From NCBI RefSeq assembly GCF_024139115.2, contig NC_085141.1:135593822-135657821 (forward strand): a DNA stretch of 64,000 nucleotides, written 5' to 3'. This stretch comes from Armigeres subalbatus. Taxonomy: Eukaryota > Arthropoda > Insecta > Diptera > Culicidae. A program made the position numbers and the translations under genes. The notes under the pieces were generated by a model that was not told the DNA's origin, ran no database searches, and worked only from the letters and a program-made list of their open reading frames with translations. This document shows, piece after piece, positions 1 through 9,840 of the stretch. Numbering within the stretch: position 1 is the stretch's first letter; each line of letters opens with the position of its first letter.

Positions 1-506
1 CCCCCGAAGTATTGCTTAATTGCGGGCCGGGGGAATGACTGGAGAGGAAGGAGTTGGTTTTAGTGGGTCGGGAGTGGTGATCCCATCCCCACACTACCTG
101 GGTTCGCCTCCCCAGGTGTCTGGTTGCAGATTTCCATTACCATCGTTAAAAAAAAATCCACTCCGGCCCGCAATTCTAAGAAGCCTAAAGGTATGTAAAT
201 CTCAAACAGTATGAGTGGTCCTCTAGATAAGGCAAAAGAAGTGCTGGTGGAGTCGGGATGGCAAATACAAGAGTCGTCGATTAGCACGTTGGGCACGCAG
301 AGCAGTAAGCGCAATCCCAAAACAGCCACTACTTGCAGTATAGCCGGAGAAAAAACTGGCTAGTACAAAGGAAGTTGATTTTAAAAAAAATCAAATGAGT
401 CGAGGTTAGTGAATCCAATCATACTACCAGGGTATCGCCTTATCAAGGATTCCTTTCCTAAAATCACTGATCATATTATTGTAGATTCTTCGATTTCTTG
501 TGGCTC
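1..506. other. No confident gene; retroelement-like scraps
   Basis: No recognisable gene. A 50-codon open frame on the plus strand (211-363) follows a GTATGT donor-like site at 191. The bases at 90-195 read as a Lys/Pro-rich stretch that could be a scrap of a retroelement gag. Neither has a family signature I can name. If the pecanex exon at 14 kb is read correctly, this stretch is in its first intron or beyond its 3' side. Confidence 0.4.
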
Positions 507-649
507 TGTTGAGATAACTGAGTAACCTTTGTAGTTTACTAATGTATATACATAGCTAGCCCTAGCAACTTGGTTGTTTAAGCAGTTCCAATAAATTTTC
601 ATTCCAACTTCAAGCTTACACCAGACCAGACGTTCTTTCACTAGCAAGT
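507..649 (+). repeat. copia 5' LTR
   Basis: The 143-bp LTR begins TGTTGAGATAAC and carries an AATAAA signal near 591. Its right edge at 649 is set by the primer binding site that starts at 650 and by the GGCTC target duplication at 502-506. It lacks three short segments present in the 3' LTR. Confidence 0.88.
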
Positions 650-668
650 GGTTATGGGCCCAGGACGT
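650..668 (+). promoter_or_regulatory. copia primer binding site
   Basis: GGTTATGGGCCCAGGACG directly follows the 5' LTR. Drosophila copia has the same GGTTATGGGCCC motif at this place, where an internal fragment of initiator Met-tRNA primes minus-strand DNA. Confidence 0.8.
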
Positions 669-736
669 GGTCGTGACTTGAAGTAAAGCTTGTCCCTGTT
701 ATTCTCAACACAAATATATGCATTTTTAAAGAAGCC

Positions 737-1304
737 ATGATTCCGAGGGATTGTGACCAACAGAGTTCAGGCGGAAGCAATTCAGGCAGTAGTAGGACGA
801 ATGCGACTGTTAGCGGTAATGCGGCCGGATCTGAAGACGATCTGACCAGTGGCTGGCGTCATTACTGATGAAGGGGCTTCCAGAATACTATCATCCCATG
901 GTAATGGGATTGCAAGCGTCTGGTTTACAATTGACTGCTGATGTGGTAAAAACGAAGATTCTGCAAGATGTTAAATGGCCAATTTCGAGTTCGGGGTGTG
1001 AAGGCGCATTATATACGAAATTCAAGTCCAAACATTTCAAGGGCACGAATAAGAAGAAGGACAAAACGTGTTTCATTTGCAATAAACTTGGACATTTCGC
1101 GGCCGACTGTAATCAGAAACAAAAGCAAAATGTTTATTCAAAACCGAAGAATAATGCTTTGTGTGCGATATTGGCTGTTAAAAAAGGAAGCGCAGAAGAT
1201 TGGTACTTCGATTCAGCTGCTAGTTCACACATGACAAGATCCGAAAATAATTTCACGAAGCAAGAAGTATTTTCTCATCCAGTCGATACTGCAAACAATC
1301 AATG
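737..1304 (+). pseudogene. copia gag with start of protease, internally deleted
   Basis: A Ser/Gly/Asn-rich N-terminal segment opens at 737 and runs into a stop at 865. The coding line resumes in another frame near 849 with the gag segment that follows an LPEYY motif. A CCHC knuckle of the form CxxCxxxGHxxxxC lies at about 1069-1112, and the aspartyl protease motif WYFDSAAS follows at about 1200. Most of the N-terminal gag helical domain is missing, so a deletion joins the two parts near 845. The reading line stops at the BEL insertion at 1305 and continues in frame at 7346, counting one copy of the 5-bp duplication. Confidence 0.85.
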
Positions 1305-1531
1305 TGTAAGGAGCTACGTCACAGAAAAAGAGAATTTGCCTACCCTATATTTGTAACCCTTTTAAAAAAGAGATGTAGAACGGAAGAGGAAATAAAAAGT
1401 CAGTTCTTGTTTGAAGGCCAATGAAACGAGTTGTATTTTTCTTGACTCGCTTTCCCGAGTTCTCGGTCCGATTCCCCGGGTTCGCGTTTTGATATTGACC
1501 TCCCGGCATTGTGACAATTTAAGAATTTACA
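1305..1531 (+). repeat. BEL/Pao 5' LTR
   Basis: TG...CA bounded, 227 bp, with one extra T (run at about 1436-1440) relative to the 3' LTR. It also supplies the stop that ends the interrupted copia reading line. The likely primer site starts right after it (TTAGTGGTCGAAACG). Confidence 0.95.
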
Positions 1532-1618
1532 TTAGTGGTCGAAACGAAAGAAAAAAAAAACAGTGCGTGGAAAAACCGGAAAAAACAGTTTGAAAATTAG
1601 ACATTCCGAATTGACAAA

Positions 1619-1912
1619 ATGGCGGAGAGTGTGACGACAAAAACTCTCGGTGCTTACGTGCACAGTATTCGCTTCAAATTTGCAACAAAGCAAGTTGTTC
1701 AGAAGTTAAACGTGTTATTGTACGGTGTTGAAGGTCATTTGAACAGATATCGTGCCAATGTGATAAATTTTCGTGGTTTCCAAACTAAGGAAGAACTTGA
1801 GGAATTCCGCCTTCGGTTGCAGAAGTTACCTCAGGAAGATGTAGTTATTATCGCCGAGTTGTTGAACGGTGACACGACGACAGTTACGAGAAAAAGGATT
1901 TGTATGACCTAG
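1619..1912 (+). CDS. BEL/Pao polyprotein, N-terminal segment (frame-shifted)
   Basis: This 97-codon frame starts at the first ATG after the 5' LTR, in good context (AAAATGG). It is rich in Lys, Arg, Glu and Leu with helical character, as expected for the N-terminal gag part of BEL elements. It ends at a TAG at 1910-1912. The long downstream frame is open only from 1873, so the two overlap at 1873-1909 and differ by one phase. BEL elements normally have one continuous ORF, so a one-base indel is the simplest reading. A programmed frameshift cannot be ruled out from sequence alone, but I see no classical slippery heptamer with a structure behind it. Confidence 0.75.
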   Translation: MAESVTTKTLGAYVHSIRFKFATKQVVQKLNVLLYGVEGHLNRYRANVINFRGFQTKEELEEFRLRLQKLPQEDVVIIAELLNGDTTTVTRKRICMT

Positions 1913-4900
1913 TGGCGAACCTGGGCTCCACCATGAACGACGAACCTATAAAGAAAATGGAAAGAAATCGGCAGGCTTCAGAGCTGGAAGCTAAAGGTGC
2001 TATCAGTGCGTCGGGATCGGTTTCTATGCATAGTGTTCGATCGACGTTTAGTTCGGCCGTTGAAGAGGCAGAAAAGGAACTGGAACTAACGAAGAAAATA
2101 CTGGAGCTAGAAAGAGCCAAGATGGAAGCGGAGCATAACCTCAAATTAAAAGAAATTGAGAACAAAATTCTCCAAGCAAGGTTAGATGATCAGGACCTGC
2201 AATCCGAAGCGAGCTCCTTGTACAGTGTGAAGAATACGTTGAAAAATGAGTTCAAGACAGTAAAAGTGTTTCGTATGCGAAATGAACGTCTATTGCATCC
2301 TCCCGTAAACAATCCTGCTTCAAATCGACTTGAGAAGTTGTTAACTCGCCAATTATTAGGATTTGATTTGCCTCGTTTCTCAGGAAATCCGGAGGAATGG
2401 CCAAGCTTTATAACAGTGTTCCGGCGGTCGACCGAAGACGGAGAATTCAGTGATGCCGAAAATATGATGCGATTACGTAAGTGTTTGGATGGACCAGCTA
2501 AGGAAAGCGTCGAAATGTTGCTTCTCACCAATGACGTTCTCCGTACTTTGGACGTCTTGGAGAGAAATTATGGAGACAGCAAAGTTATACTCCAGAAAGT
2601 GCTAGACAAGGTATCGAATTTCAAGTTTGTACATGACTCGAGAGGCTTCCTTGAGTTCAGTAATCTAGTGGAGAATGTTGCAGTTATCATCGGATCATTT
2701 CAAGCCAAGAATCATGATGTGGAAGCAGTTCTCGGGAAATTGCTCCAAAAACTGCCGGATTATTTGCGTATGCAGTGGGGTTCATTCCAGCAGGATTATC
2801 ATGTACCTGTTCACAACTTGGATGGCTTCTCGGCGTGGGTCCGTAGACAGGTAGCGGTTGTAAAGAATGCTCACATCGGGCAACAAGTTTCGGCGCAGGA
2901 GAACATCAGACCAACACCAGTACAGAACAACATGAGGACCTGCCTGGTGTGTAAAACTGGTGAGCATCAGATTGAAAAGTGTCCTATTTTCGTGAAAATG
3001 GACTTAAATCGACGCTGGGACGCAGCACGGAAGTACAGTCTATGTTTCCTATGCCTGACGAAGCATAACGCAAAGTGTACCAATACTGCGGTTTGTGGAT
3101 TGAGCGATTGTTCGAGACGTCATCACAAACTATTGCACCGTATGGAGTCTTCCAACCCCTTAGGAGTAGTCGTTGAAGATCGTACCCGGTCTGCTATTTT
3201 GAAGTACGTTCCCGTTCAAGTGCGGGGCCCGAATGGCGTGTTATCAACTACTGCCTTCATCGACGACGGTAGCAGTTTGACTTTGATAGAAGCTGACGTA
3301 GCAGCTGCCATCGGAGTAACCGGTCGAAAAAGTCCAGTATCATTCACTTGGACTGGTAACATACGGAGAGAAGAAGAAAATTCTGAAATTGTTCAGCTAA
3401 AAATCAGTGCTGACATTCCGGGTTGGCCTGAGTATGAACTAGATTACGTACAAACGTTGGAGAATCTCTGTATTCCATACCAACAGTGGGATGCTGATAG
3501 ACTGCTACAGAAATATCCGTATCTCTCATCTATTGACCGACGAACAATCACCGGTAGTCAGCCAACTATTTTAATTGGACAAAACAACGGGAGGCTAATT
3601 GTGCCACGGGAACACTACGCACCAGATGGAAATTCACCGATAATCAGCAAAACTCGCCTTGGCTGGGTGGTACACGGTCCTGTAGTAGGTTTGGGATTCA
3701 AACTCTGTGGAACGGAAGAAGAAGCTGTGAATGTTTGTGTTGAAGAACAATTAGCCGAACTGACCGAACTGGTACGGAGTAATATGGCTTTGGACAATTT
3801 CGGAGTGTGTATGGATAATGTAAACAATCAGAAGAGTGTTGATGATAACCGTGCTATAGACATTGCAAAAAACAGTATTAAAAAAGTTGGAGAACGATAC
3901 GAAATCGGACTACCGTATGTTTATGATGACACGGTGATGGAGCGCAGTCTTGGTACTGCATTGCGTAATCTGGAATGCGTCGAAAAGCGGCTACAGCGAC
4001 AAAATCTAACGGAGCAGTACAACGAAATCATTAGATCGTATCAAGAAAAAGGTTACGTCACACAAATTCCTTGGCATCAAGTAGACTGGAACAATCGCAA
4101 ACTATGGTTTTTGCCACATTTCCCTGTTTTAAATGTCCACAAACCGGGAAAAATACGGATGGTTTTCAATTCAGCCGCCAAAAGCAACGGAAAATGTTTG
4201 AACGATTATCTTCTTCCTGGACCTCCGAGTGGAATAATGATTTTCGGTATACTTGGTAGGTTTCGGAAATACCCAGTGGCTGTTGGAGCCGATGTGTCCG
4301 AAATGTTCCACCAAGTTTTTGTACGAGAGCAGGATAGTTGGTCGCAGTGCTTTCTACATCGCAACGATCCATCTGAACGACCTCAAGTTTATCGTATGAA
4401 CGCTATGATTTTCGGAGCAAATTGTTCGCCATTTTTGGCACACTTCGTAAAAAACCACAACGCTGAACTGCACAAACATGAGTGTCCTGAAGCAGCATCT
4501 GATATAATAGAACAACATTATGTTGATGATTATTATCAATCGTTCGTCAACGTACAAGATGCAAGCCACATATGCAACGAAGTCATCCGTATTCAGCAAG
4601 CAGGAGGTTTTCATCTTCGTGGGTTCATCAGCAACAGTCAAGAGTTGCTTGACGCTTTACCGGAGGAACGTGTAATATCGGTGTCATCAATGAACATTGA
4701 AGAAGCAGCGGTGCATCGCGTCCTAGGTGTACGCTGGAATGCGGTGACGGATGAATTTGAATTTGTTCCTGAGTTTCACAATATCGCCATGACTAGAATG
4801 GAAAATCCAACCAAGAGGGATATTTTGAAGGTGGCTATGTCTCTTTATGATCCTTTGGGATTCATCAATCCAGTAAGTATTAAAATCCGTATCTTGATGC

Positions 4901-7080
4901 GACACATATGGGAAGAAAAGGTCTCATGGGACGATGAATTGAGATGTGATCTTATCGCAAAATGGCATGAGTGGCTGAATGACCTGCAAAAAGTGAAAAC
5001 TGTTAAAATTCCACGTTGCTTACTAATGCACGCTGAAAAAATGGTTGCACTCGAGATTCACACCTTTTGTGATTCTAGTCATTTGGCATACGCTGCTGTG
5101 GTGTACCTAAGAGTGAAGTATCATGACCAGTATTGCTCTTCGTTTTTGGCGTCCAAAGCACGCGTCACACCGCTCAAAGCTAACACTTCAACCACCCCCA
5201 AGTTAGAGTTGACGGCGGCTGTACTCGGTGCAAGACTTTGCGAGACTGTTGTTAAAGAGTATCGTTTGAGTGATGCATCTTTATATTTTTGGACGGACTC
5301 TACGACGGTATTATGCTGGTTGAATTCTAAAAAACGATTGGTCCCTTTTGTGGCTACTCGAGTGAATGAAATTATTTCTAAGACAAATGTGACAGATTGG
5401 AAATATATTCCATCTTCGTCAAATCCGTCAGATTTTGCAACGCGTGATAATCCGATAACGACTGACAAGCTGCGAGCTTGGGTGGCGGGGCCTACTTTTC
5501 TTTTGCAAAGCAATGATGACTGGCCACCGGAACTAAAGTGCTACAATATCACGTCAACTACTGGATTCGTATCTACGATAATCGAAGACAGTAAATACAC
5601 ATTTTCTAAAGCGCTGCCCGAGCCTGAACGATTTTCGAACATGAATCGACTCCTCCGATCTACTGCGTGGATATTGCGTTTCTTTTGGAACTCTTCGAAA
5701 AGGCACGAACGTCTTGCTGGGGCTTTAACTACGGACGAAATCGAGCGTGCTAGAACATTATGGATCCGTTCAGTTCAGCAAGATGCTTTCGGCGACGAAT
5801 TGAAACTTCTTCTGTCAAACAAACCGGTGCAACATAAACACCTGATGAAACTGGATCCACTCGTTTCGGATAATGTTATGAGAGTCGGCGGCAGATTGCA
5901 GAACGCTAAGTGCTTGGATGAAAATGCTAAACATCCCATCATTCTTGATCGTCATCATCGGTTCGTCAGACTGTTGGTAGAAGACTACCATAAACGAGCT
6001 AATCATTATGGTATGGAGCTAGTGCTAAATCAAATCAAGGAAAAATACTACTTTTCCAAAATGAGAGCTACTGTAAAGGATGTCTTTCGCAAATGTCAAG
6101 TGTGCCGAGTCAATAGGGCACTACCAAAGGAACAGAAAATGGGAAACCTTCCTGAATATCGTCTAGAAGCGGGTCTACCAGTTTTCGCGTTCACAGGCAT
6201 GGACTATTTCGGTCCCATCACGGTCACGGTAAACCGGCATCACGAAAAACGATACGGAGTCATTTTCACGTGCCTAAACTCTCGTGCTGTACACATCGAA
6301 GTTGCAGGAAGTCTTACTACTGACGCTGCAATCATGGCTGTAAGGAGGTTCATTTCACGGCGACCAAAACCAAGGATGATTATCAGCGACAACGGTACCA
6401 ACCTACGCGGAGCGGCTGTTGAGTTGAAGCAAAGCTTGGCAGATTTGGATTCAGAAAATATTGCAAATTGCTTATCGGCTCACTCTATTGACTGGAAGTT
6501 TATCCCTCCAGCGAGTCCACACTATGGAGGAGCGTGGGAGCGTGTTGTAAGAAGTGTAAAAACAGCATTAAATGCAGTGCTCAAAGAAAAATTTCCCAAG
6601 GAGGAGACGCTGTATACTTTGTTGGTGGAAGTGGAGCATTTAATCAACAACCGTCCATTGACTTATGTTTCGACTGATCCTGAGGACTTCCGAAGTATTA
6701 CACCAAATGACCTACTATTGGGAATTCATCAATCAACAAATGGTGCTCCAGGTGTGTTTTACGATAGTGACGAAATTTTGAGGAAGCAATGGCGGTACGC
6801 GCAACTGCTGGTTGATCGTTTTTGGAGTCGCTGGGTCCGGGAATATTTGTCAACGCTGCAGTCTCGAACTAAGTGGAAAGCAGCAGTCGACAACGTGAAA
6901 GTTGGAGACTTGGTGAAGATAACTGAACCGAAGGTTTCTCGAGGAGAATGGCCATTAGGACGTGTTGTAAAGGTGTACACTGGAGAGGATGAACTTGTTC
7001 GCTATGCTGATGTTCGTACTCAGAATTCAACACTGCGTCGACCAGTAACTAAGCTAGCAGTTATTGAGGGTTTAGATTAG
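1900..7080 (+). CDS. BEL/Pao Gag-Pol polyprotein (protease, RT, RNase H, integrase)
   Basis: A 1726-codon open frame; the track start is a TTG, so the true N-terminus lies in the preceding frame. From the N-terminus it shows a Glu/Lys/Leu-rich coiled coil (residues about 55-100), a DUF1759-like gag domain with FSGNPEEW (about 160), Cys/His clusters (about 347-410), an aspartyl protease motif DDGSS (about 455), reverse transcriptase with YVDD (about 873), RNase H with FCDSS (about 1056) and TDST (about 1132), an HHCC integrase zinc domain (about 1344-1405), the integrase core with GMDYFG, SDNG and GGAWER (about 1433, 1496, 1545), and a DUF5641-like tail. Order and motifs are typical of BEL/Pao. 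All catalytic motifs look present, so the pol part appears intact. Confidence 0.93.
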   Translation: MYDLVANLGSTMNDEPIKKMERNRQASELEAKGAISASGSVSMHSVRSTFSSAVEEAEKELELTKKILELERAKMEAEHNLKLKEIENKILQARLDDQDLQSEASSLYSVKNTLKNEFKTVKVFRMRNERLLHPPVNNPASNRLEKLLTRQLLGFDLPRFSGNPEEWPSFITVFRRSTEDGEFSDAENMMRLRKCLDGPAKESVEMLLLTNDVLRTLDVLERNYGDSKVILQKVLDKVSNFKFVHDSRGFLEFSNLVENVAVIIGSFQAKNHDVEAVLGKLLQKLPDYLRMQWGSFQQDYHVPVHNLDGFSAWVRRQVAVVKNAHIGQQVSAQENIRPTPVQNNMRTCLVCKTGEHQIEKCPIFVKMDLNRRWDAARKYSLCFLCLTKHNAKCTNTAVCGLSDCSRRHHKLLHRMESSNPLGVVVEDRTRSAILKYVPVQVRGPNGVLSTTAFIDDGSSLTLIEADVAAAIGVTGRKSPVSFTWTGNIRREEENSEIVQLKISADIPGWPEYELDYVQTLENLCIPYQQWDADRLLQKYPYLSSIDRRTITGSQPTILIGQNNGRLIVPREHYAPDGNSPIISKTRLGWVVHGPVVGLGFKLCGTEEEAVNVCVEEQLAELTELVRSNMALDNFGVCMDNVNNQKSVDDNRAIDIAKNSIKKVGERYEIGLPYVYDDTVMERSLGTALRNLECVEKRLQRQNLTEQYNEIIRSYQEKGYVTQIPWHQVDWNNRKLWFLPHFPVLNVHKPGKIRMVFNSAAKSNGKCLNDYLLPGPPSGIMIFGILGRFRKYPVAVGADVSEMFHQVFVREQDSWSQCFLHRNDPSERPQVYRMNAMIFGANCSPFLAHFVKNHNAELHKHECPEAASDIIEQHYVDDYYQSFVNVQDASHICNEVIRIQQAGGFHLRGFISNSQELLDALPEERVISVSSMNIEEAAVHRVLGVRWNAVTDEFEFVPEFHNIAMTRMENPTKRDILKVAMSLYDPLGFINPVSIKIRILMRHIWEEKVSWDDELRCDLIAKWHEWLNDLQKVKTVKIPRCLLMHAEKMVALEIHTFCDSSHLAYAAVVYLRVKYHDQYCSSFLASKARVTPLKANTSTTPKLELTAAVLGARLCETVVKEYRLSDASLYFWTDSTTVLCWLNSKKRLVPFVATRVNEIISKTNVTDWKYIPSSSNPSDFATRDNPITTDKLRAWVAGPTFLLQSNDDWPPELKCYNITSTTGFVSTIIEDSKYTFSKALPEPERFSNMNRLLRSTAWILRFFWNSSKRHERLAGALTTDEIERARTLWIRSVQQDAFGDELKLLLSNKPVQHKHLMKLDPLVSDNVMRVGGRLQNAKCLDENAKHPIILDRHHRFVRLLVEDYHKRANHYGMELVLNQIKEKYYFSKMRATVKDVFRKCQVCRVNRALPKEQKMGNLPEYRLEAGLPVFAFTGMDYFGPITVTVNRHHEKRYGVIFTCLNSRAVHIEVAGSLTTDAAIMAVRRFISRRPKPRMIISDNGTNLRGAAVELKQSLADLDSENIANCLSAHSIDWKFIPPASPHYGGAWERVVRSVKTALNAVLKEKFPKEETLYTLLVEVEHLINNRPLTYVSTDPEDFRSITPNDLLLGIHQSTNGAPGVFYDSDEILRKQWRYAQLLVDRFWSRWVREYLSTLQSRTKWKAAVDNVKVGDLVKITEPKVSRGEWPLGRVVKVYTGEDELVRYADVRTQNSTLRRPVTKLAVIEGLD

Positions 7081-7098
7081 TTAGTTGCCCCTGGACAA

Positions 7099-7114
7099 AA
7101 TGAGGGGGAGAAAA
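7099..7114 (+). promoter_or_regulatory. BEL/Pao polypurine tract
   Basis: AATGAGGGGGAGAAAA lies directly before the 3' LTR, the standard place for plus-strand priming. Confidence 0.8.
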
Positions 7115-7340
7115 TGTAAGGAGCTACGTCACAGAAAAAGAGAATTTGCCTACCCTATATTTGTAACCCTTTTAAAAAAGAGATGTAGAACGGAAGAGGA
7201 AATAAAAAGTCAGTTCTTGTTTGAAGGCCAATGAAACGAGTTGTATTTTCTTGACTCGCTTTCCCGAGTTCTCGGTCCGATTCCCCGGGTTCGCGTTTTG
7301 ATATTGACCTCCCGGCATTGTGACAATTTAAGAATTTACA
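7115..7340 (+). repeat. BEL/Pao 3' LTR
   Basis: 226 bp, identical to the 5' LTR except for one T missing from a homopolymer. It is followed by the CAATG target duplication and the continuing copia reading frame. Confidence 0.95.
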
Positions 7341-7345
7341 CAATG

Positions 7346-7917
7346 TATGATGACTTCAGCAAAAGGAATTGTGAACCTTGAGCTACAAGAAGGACCCATC
7401 GAAGTGAAGGAGGTTCTACATGTTCCGGATTTGGCAACAAACCTACTATCGGTCAGTAAGATTTGTCGAAAGGGATCAACGGTAACATTCACTGCCGATT
7501 CTTGTAAAGTTTTTGATGAATATGGAGAGGTGATTGCTTCCGGGACCGAGGTAGATGGTCTATATAGACTCAACTGCGTTAAACCGTTGTTATTGACTGT
7601 GTGACTTGTGCCACAGGTAAGCAAGCTCGTGATCCGTTTTATTCCAGCACAAGTCGAGCTGAAGGATTGTTGGATTTGGTACATACGGATCTCTGTGGGC
7701 CAATCGAAGAACCATCGCTTGGTGGAAGCCGTTACTTTCTTACATTCGTGGACGATGCCAGTCGCAAGGTTTTTGTGTATTTCTTGAAGTCAAAGAGCAG
7801 CGTCAAATATGTATTCTCGAGCTTCAAGAACATGGTTGAACGGCAGACAGGAAGAAATTTGAAAGTTCTAAGGTCGGACAATGGTTCAGAGTATATAAAC
7901 TCAATGATGGAAGCAAG
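7346..7917 (+). pseudogene. copia protease C-terminus and integrase N-terminal half
   Basis: Directly after the BEL target duplication the copia frame resumes in phase with the half before 1305. It gives the conserved HVPDLATNLLSVSK block downstream of the protease. The frame ends near 7604. An integrase frame takes over from 7601 with HTDLCGP (first catalytic Asp) and RSDNGSEY (second). The GAG-pre-integrase segment with its usual HxxLGH motif is missing between them, so a deletion plus phase change sits near 7580-7605. The line is then cut by the SINE at 7918. Confidence 0.88.
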
Positions 7918-8210
7918 CCCTCCTTAGCCGTGCGGTAAGACGCGCGGCTACAAAGCAAGACCATGCTGAGGGTGGCTGGGTTCGATTCCCGGTGCCAGTC
8001 TAGGCAATTTTCGGATTGGAAATTGTCTCGACTTCCCTGGGCATAAAAGTATCATCGTGCTAGCCTCATGATATACGAATGCAAAAATGGTAACCTGGCT
8101 TAGAAACCTCGCAGTTAATAACTGTGGAAGTGCTTAGCGAACACTAAGCTGCGAGGCGGCTCTGTCCCAGTGTGGGGATGTAATGCCAATAAGAAGAAGA
8201 AGAAGAAGAA
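7918..8210 (+). mobile_element. tRNA-derived SINE (Feilai-like), full length
   Basis: The body starts CCCTCCTTAGCCGTGCGG, with an A-box-like TTAGCCGTGCGGTAAG and a B box GGTTCGATTCC (about 7979). It ends in an (AAG)n tail. A 12-bp target duplication, GATGGAAGCAAG, flanks it at 7906-7917 and 8211-8222. The layout (tRNA-like head, conserved body, triplet tail) is that described for the Feilai SINEs of Aedes aegypti. Three other copies with good similarity and three partial ones occur in this window. Confidence 0.9.
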
Positions 8211-8222
8211 GATGGAAGCAAG

Positions 8223-8618
8223 CATGAGAAAAGACGGCATAATTCATCAAACCACTTGTCCATATACTCCACAACAAAATAGGGTGGCTGAACGCTTGAG
8301 TCGAACGCTCGTAGAAAAAGCAAGATGCATGCTGAATGATTCGAAGCTTCCGAAAAAGTTCTGGGCAGAGGCAGTGTCAACCGAAGCGTATCTTGTAAAT
8401 AGGAATCCCACACGGTCATTGGAATCATTGACGCCAGAAGAAGCGTGGAGTGGCAGAAAACCAATGCTTCAACATCTCAAGATTTTTAATTCCAAGGCAA
8501 TGGTTCATATTCCCAAACAGAAAAGACAGAAGTTTGATCTGAAAGCTACTGAAGGAATTTTTGTCGGATATGCGGAAAAATCAAAGGGCTACCGAATATT
8601 CAAACTAGATGATGATAC
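8223..8618 (+). pseudogene. copia integrase C-terminal half
   Basis: Continues the integrase after the SINE: YTPQQNRVAER with the third catalytic residue region, FWAEAVSTEAYLVNR, and the KGYRIF block. The frame is interrupted at 8619 by a MITE that brings an early stop. Residue matches to copia integrases are strong and the break is insertional. Confidence 0.87.
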
Positions 8619-8880
8619 CACAGACAAACAGACGTAACAGTTTGAACATTTTTCAGAAAAATCCATCGTCCAACTCCTCTACCACCATCTTGCGAGCATG
8701 TTGCACGAAACAAGGTTTCGTATGACATTGTCACCAGAAGGCGCTGGAGTGAAATGTCAAACTCGAAGGATTACGACGCTAGCGCCTCTAGTTGTGAAAC
8801 GCGCAATCGATCAAATTCAAATTGGTCGTTGAAGTCATGGTCGGTGGAAATTTCTCTAGTGTTACGTCTGTTTGTCTGTG
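8619..8880. mobile_element. MITE with CACAGACAAACAGAC inverted termini
   Basis: A 262-bp element with perfect 20-bp terminal inverted repeats (CACAGACAAACAGACGTAAC) and a 7-bp target duplication, ATGATAC, at 8612-8618 and 8881-8887. No coding content. A second member with the same termini and its own 7-bp duplication is at 35987-36209. Confidence 0.88.
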
Positions 8881-9411
8881 ATGATACTATCATAACAAGT
8901 CGTGACGTAAGGTTTATCAATGAAGGGAAATCCTTGGCGTGTAGCGAACTGCAAAGCAAAGAAGTCGATTTCATGGAGCTTAATTCGTGGATTGAAATTG
9001 CTGAACAAAACGAAATGGTTTCCAGTGTGCAAAGCAACATTAATCTGAATCCTCCTACTGAAGATGTTGAAATATATTCCTTACATCAGAATGCCGATTC
9101 TAGCGAAGATGAGCTCGTTGATGCAGATCAGAATGTTGCGCTCCCACCGCAAACAACAAGACTGGCTGATGATCAGCAATTGTCGAAGCACAGCGGTCGG
9201 GAGCGCCGATTCCCAGGCAAGTACAGCGATTATGTTTGTTTTAGTTCTATTGCTGGCTCTGATGATTTCCCACAGAACGATTCCGCAAATATTATGAGTG
9301 ATCCATCGAACTATAGAGAAGCAGTCAATCGATCGGATCATGACAGTTGGATTGGGGCAATGAATGAAGAAATTAAGGCACTGAATGGCAATAACACGTG
9401 GGAGCTGACTA
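8881..9411 (+). pseudogene. copia linker between integrase and reverse transcriptase
   Basis: The copia frame resumes after the MITE with ITSRDVRFINEG, the usual segment downstream of GYRIF. It runs through an acidic linker into YREAVNRSDHDSWIGAMNEE, the start of the copia RT region. A TA-targeting MITE breaks it at 9412, just before the LPEGRKAI block. Confidence 0.85.
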
Positions 9412-9838
9412 CCCGAGCAAAGCTTGAGAGCAAATCGATAACTAATTTTGCTGTTGTGAAATCGCCTAATTTTGATAACTCAGGTTGATATCCTTTTGGT
9501 CGTTTTAACGGTTAAAAGATCAAAATCTACAGCAGAAAAATATTACTGTGACATCAAATCGAAAACTATTCCTGCTATCGATGAGAGCAAATCGAAAACT
9601 ATTTTTGATATTGGTTCCGATAACAAAATAAGTACACAGTTTGATGTCAGATCATACAATTTAGAAATCAACAGCAAAATGAGATCAAAATATGTGATCA
9701 GTCATGATGATTCATATTTGAAAACAAATTATGATTTCGATTTGATATCAATATCGAAATATGTTTTCTATATGCTCTCATTGTGTTTTCAGACTTTGCT
9801 CGGGTATGCTGTCTTTATGTTTTCAGACTTTGCTCGGG
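9412..9838. mobile_element. TA-flanked MITE with CCCGAGCAAAG termini
   Basis: Starts CCCGAGCAAAGC and ends CTTTGCTCGGG, with TA on both sides (9410-9411, 9839-9840), as for Tc1/mariner-type nonautonomous elements. The interior is AT-rich and non-coding with repeated ATCGAAAACTATT blocks. The right terminus is present twice: AGACTTTGCTCGGGTA occurs at 9791-9806 and 9825-9840, a 34-bp tandem duplication of the end. It separates the two halves of the copia RT start. Confidence 0.85.
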
Positions 9839-9840
9839 TA

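Larger units (their letters stand above)
1305..7340 (+). mobile_element. BEL/Pao LTR retrotransposon, young, inserted in copia
   Basis: LTRs of 227 and 226 bp begin TGTAAGGAGC and end AATTTACA. They differ by one T in a homopolymer. The 5-bp target duplication CAATG is at 1300-1304 and 7341-7345. The interior has one long pol-type ORF with gag-like, protease, RT, RNase H, integrase and C-terminal domains in BEL/Pao order, followed by a purine tract (7099-7114). The only visible lesion is a single-base phase change near 1873-1909. Near-identical LTRs show this is the most recent large insertion in the stack. Confidence 0.95.

Noticed and set aside
2190..2531. 113-codon minus-strand frame and other minus-strand frames in 1.9-7 kb
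   Set aside because: Shadows of the BEL pol frame.
7918..8000. tRNA gene
   Set aside because: A and B boxes are present but the rest does not fold as a tRNA, and the body and target duplication show a SINE. The same holds for the heads at 20194, 25257 and 50794.
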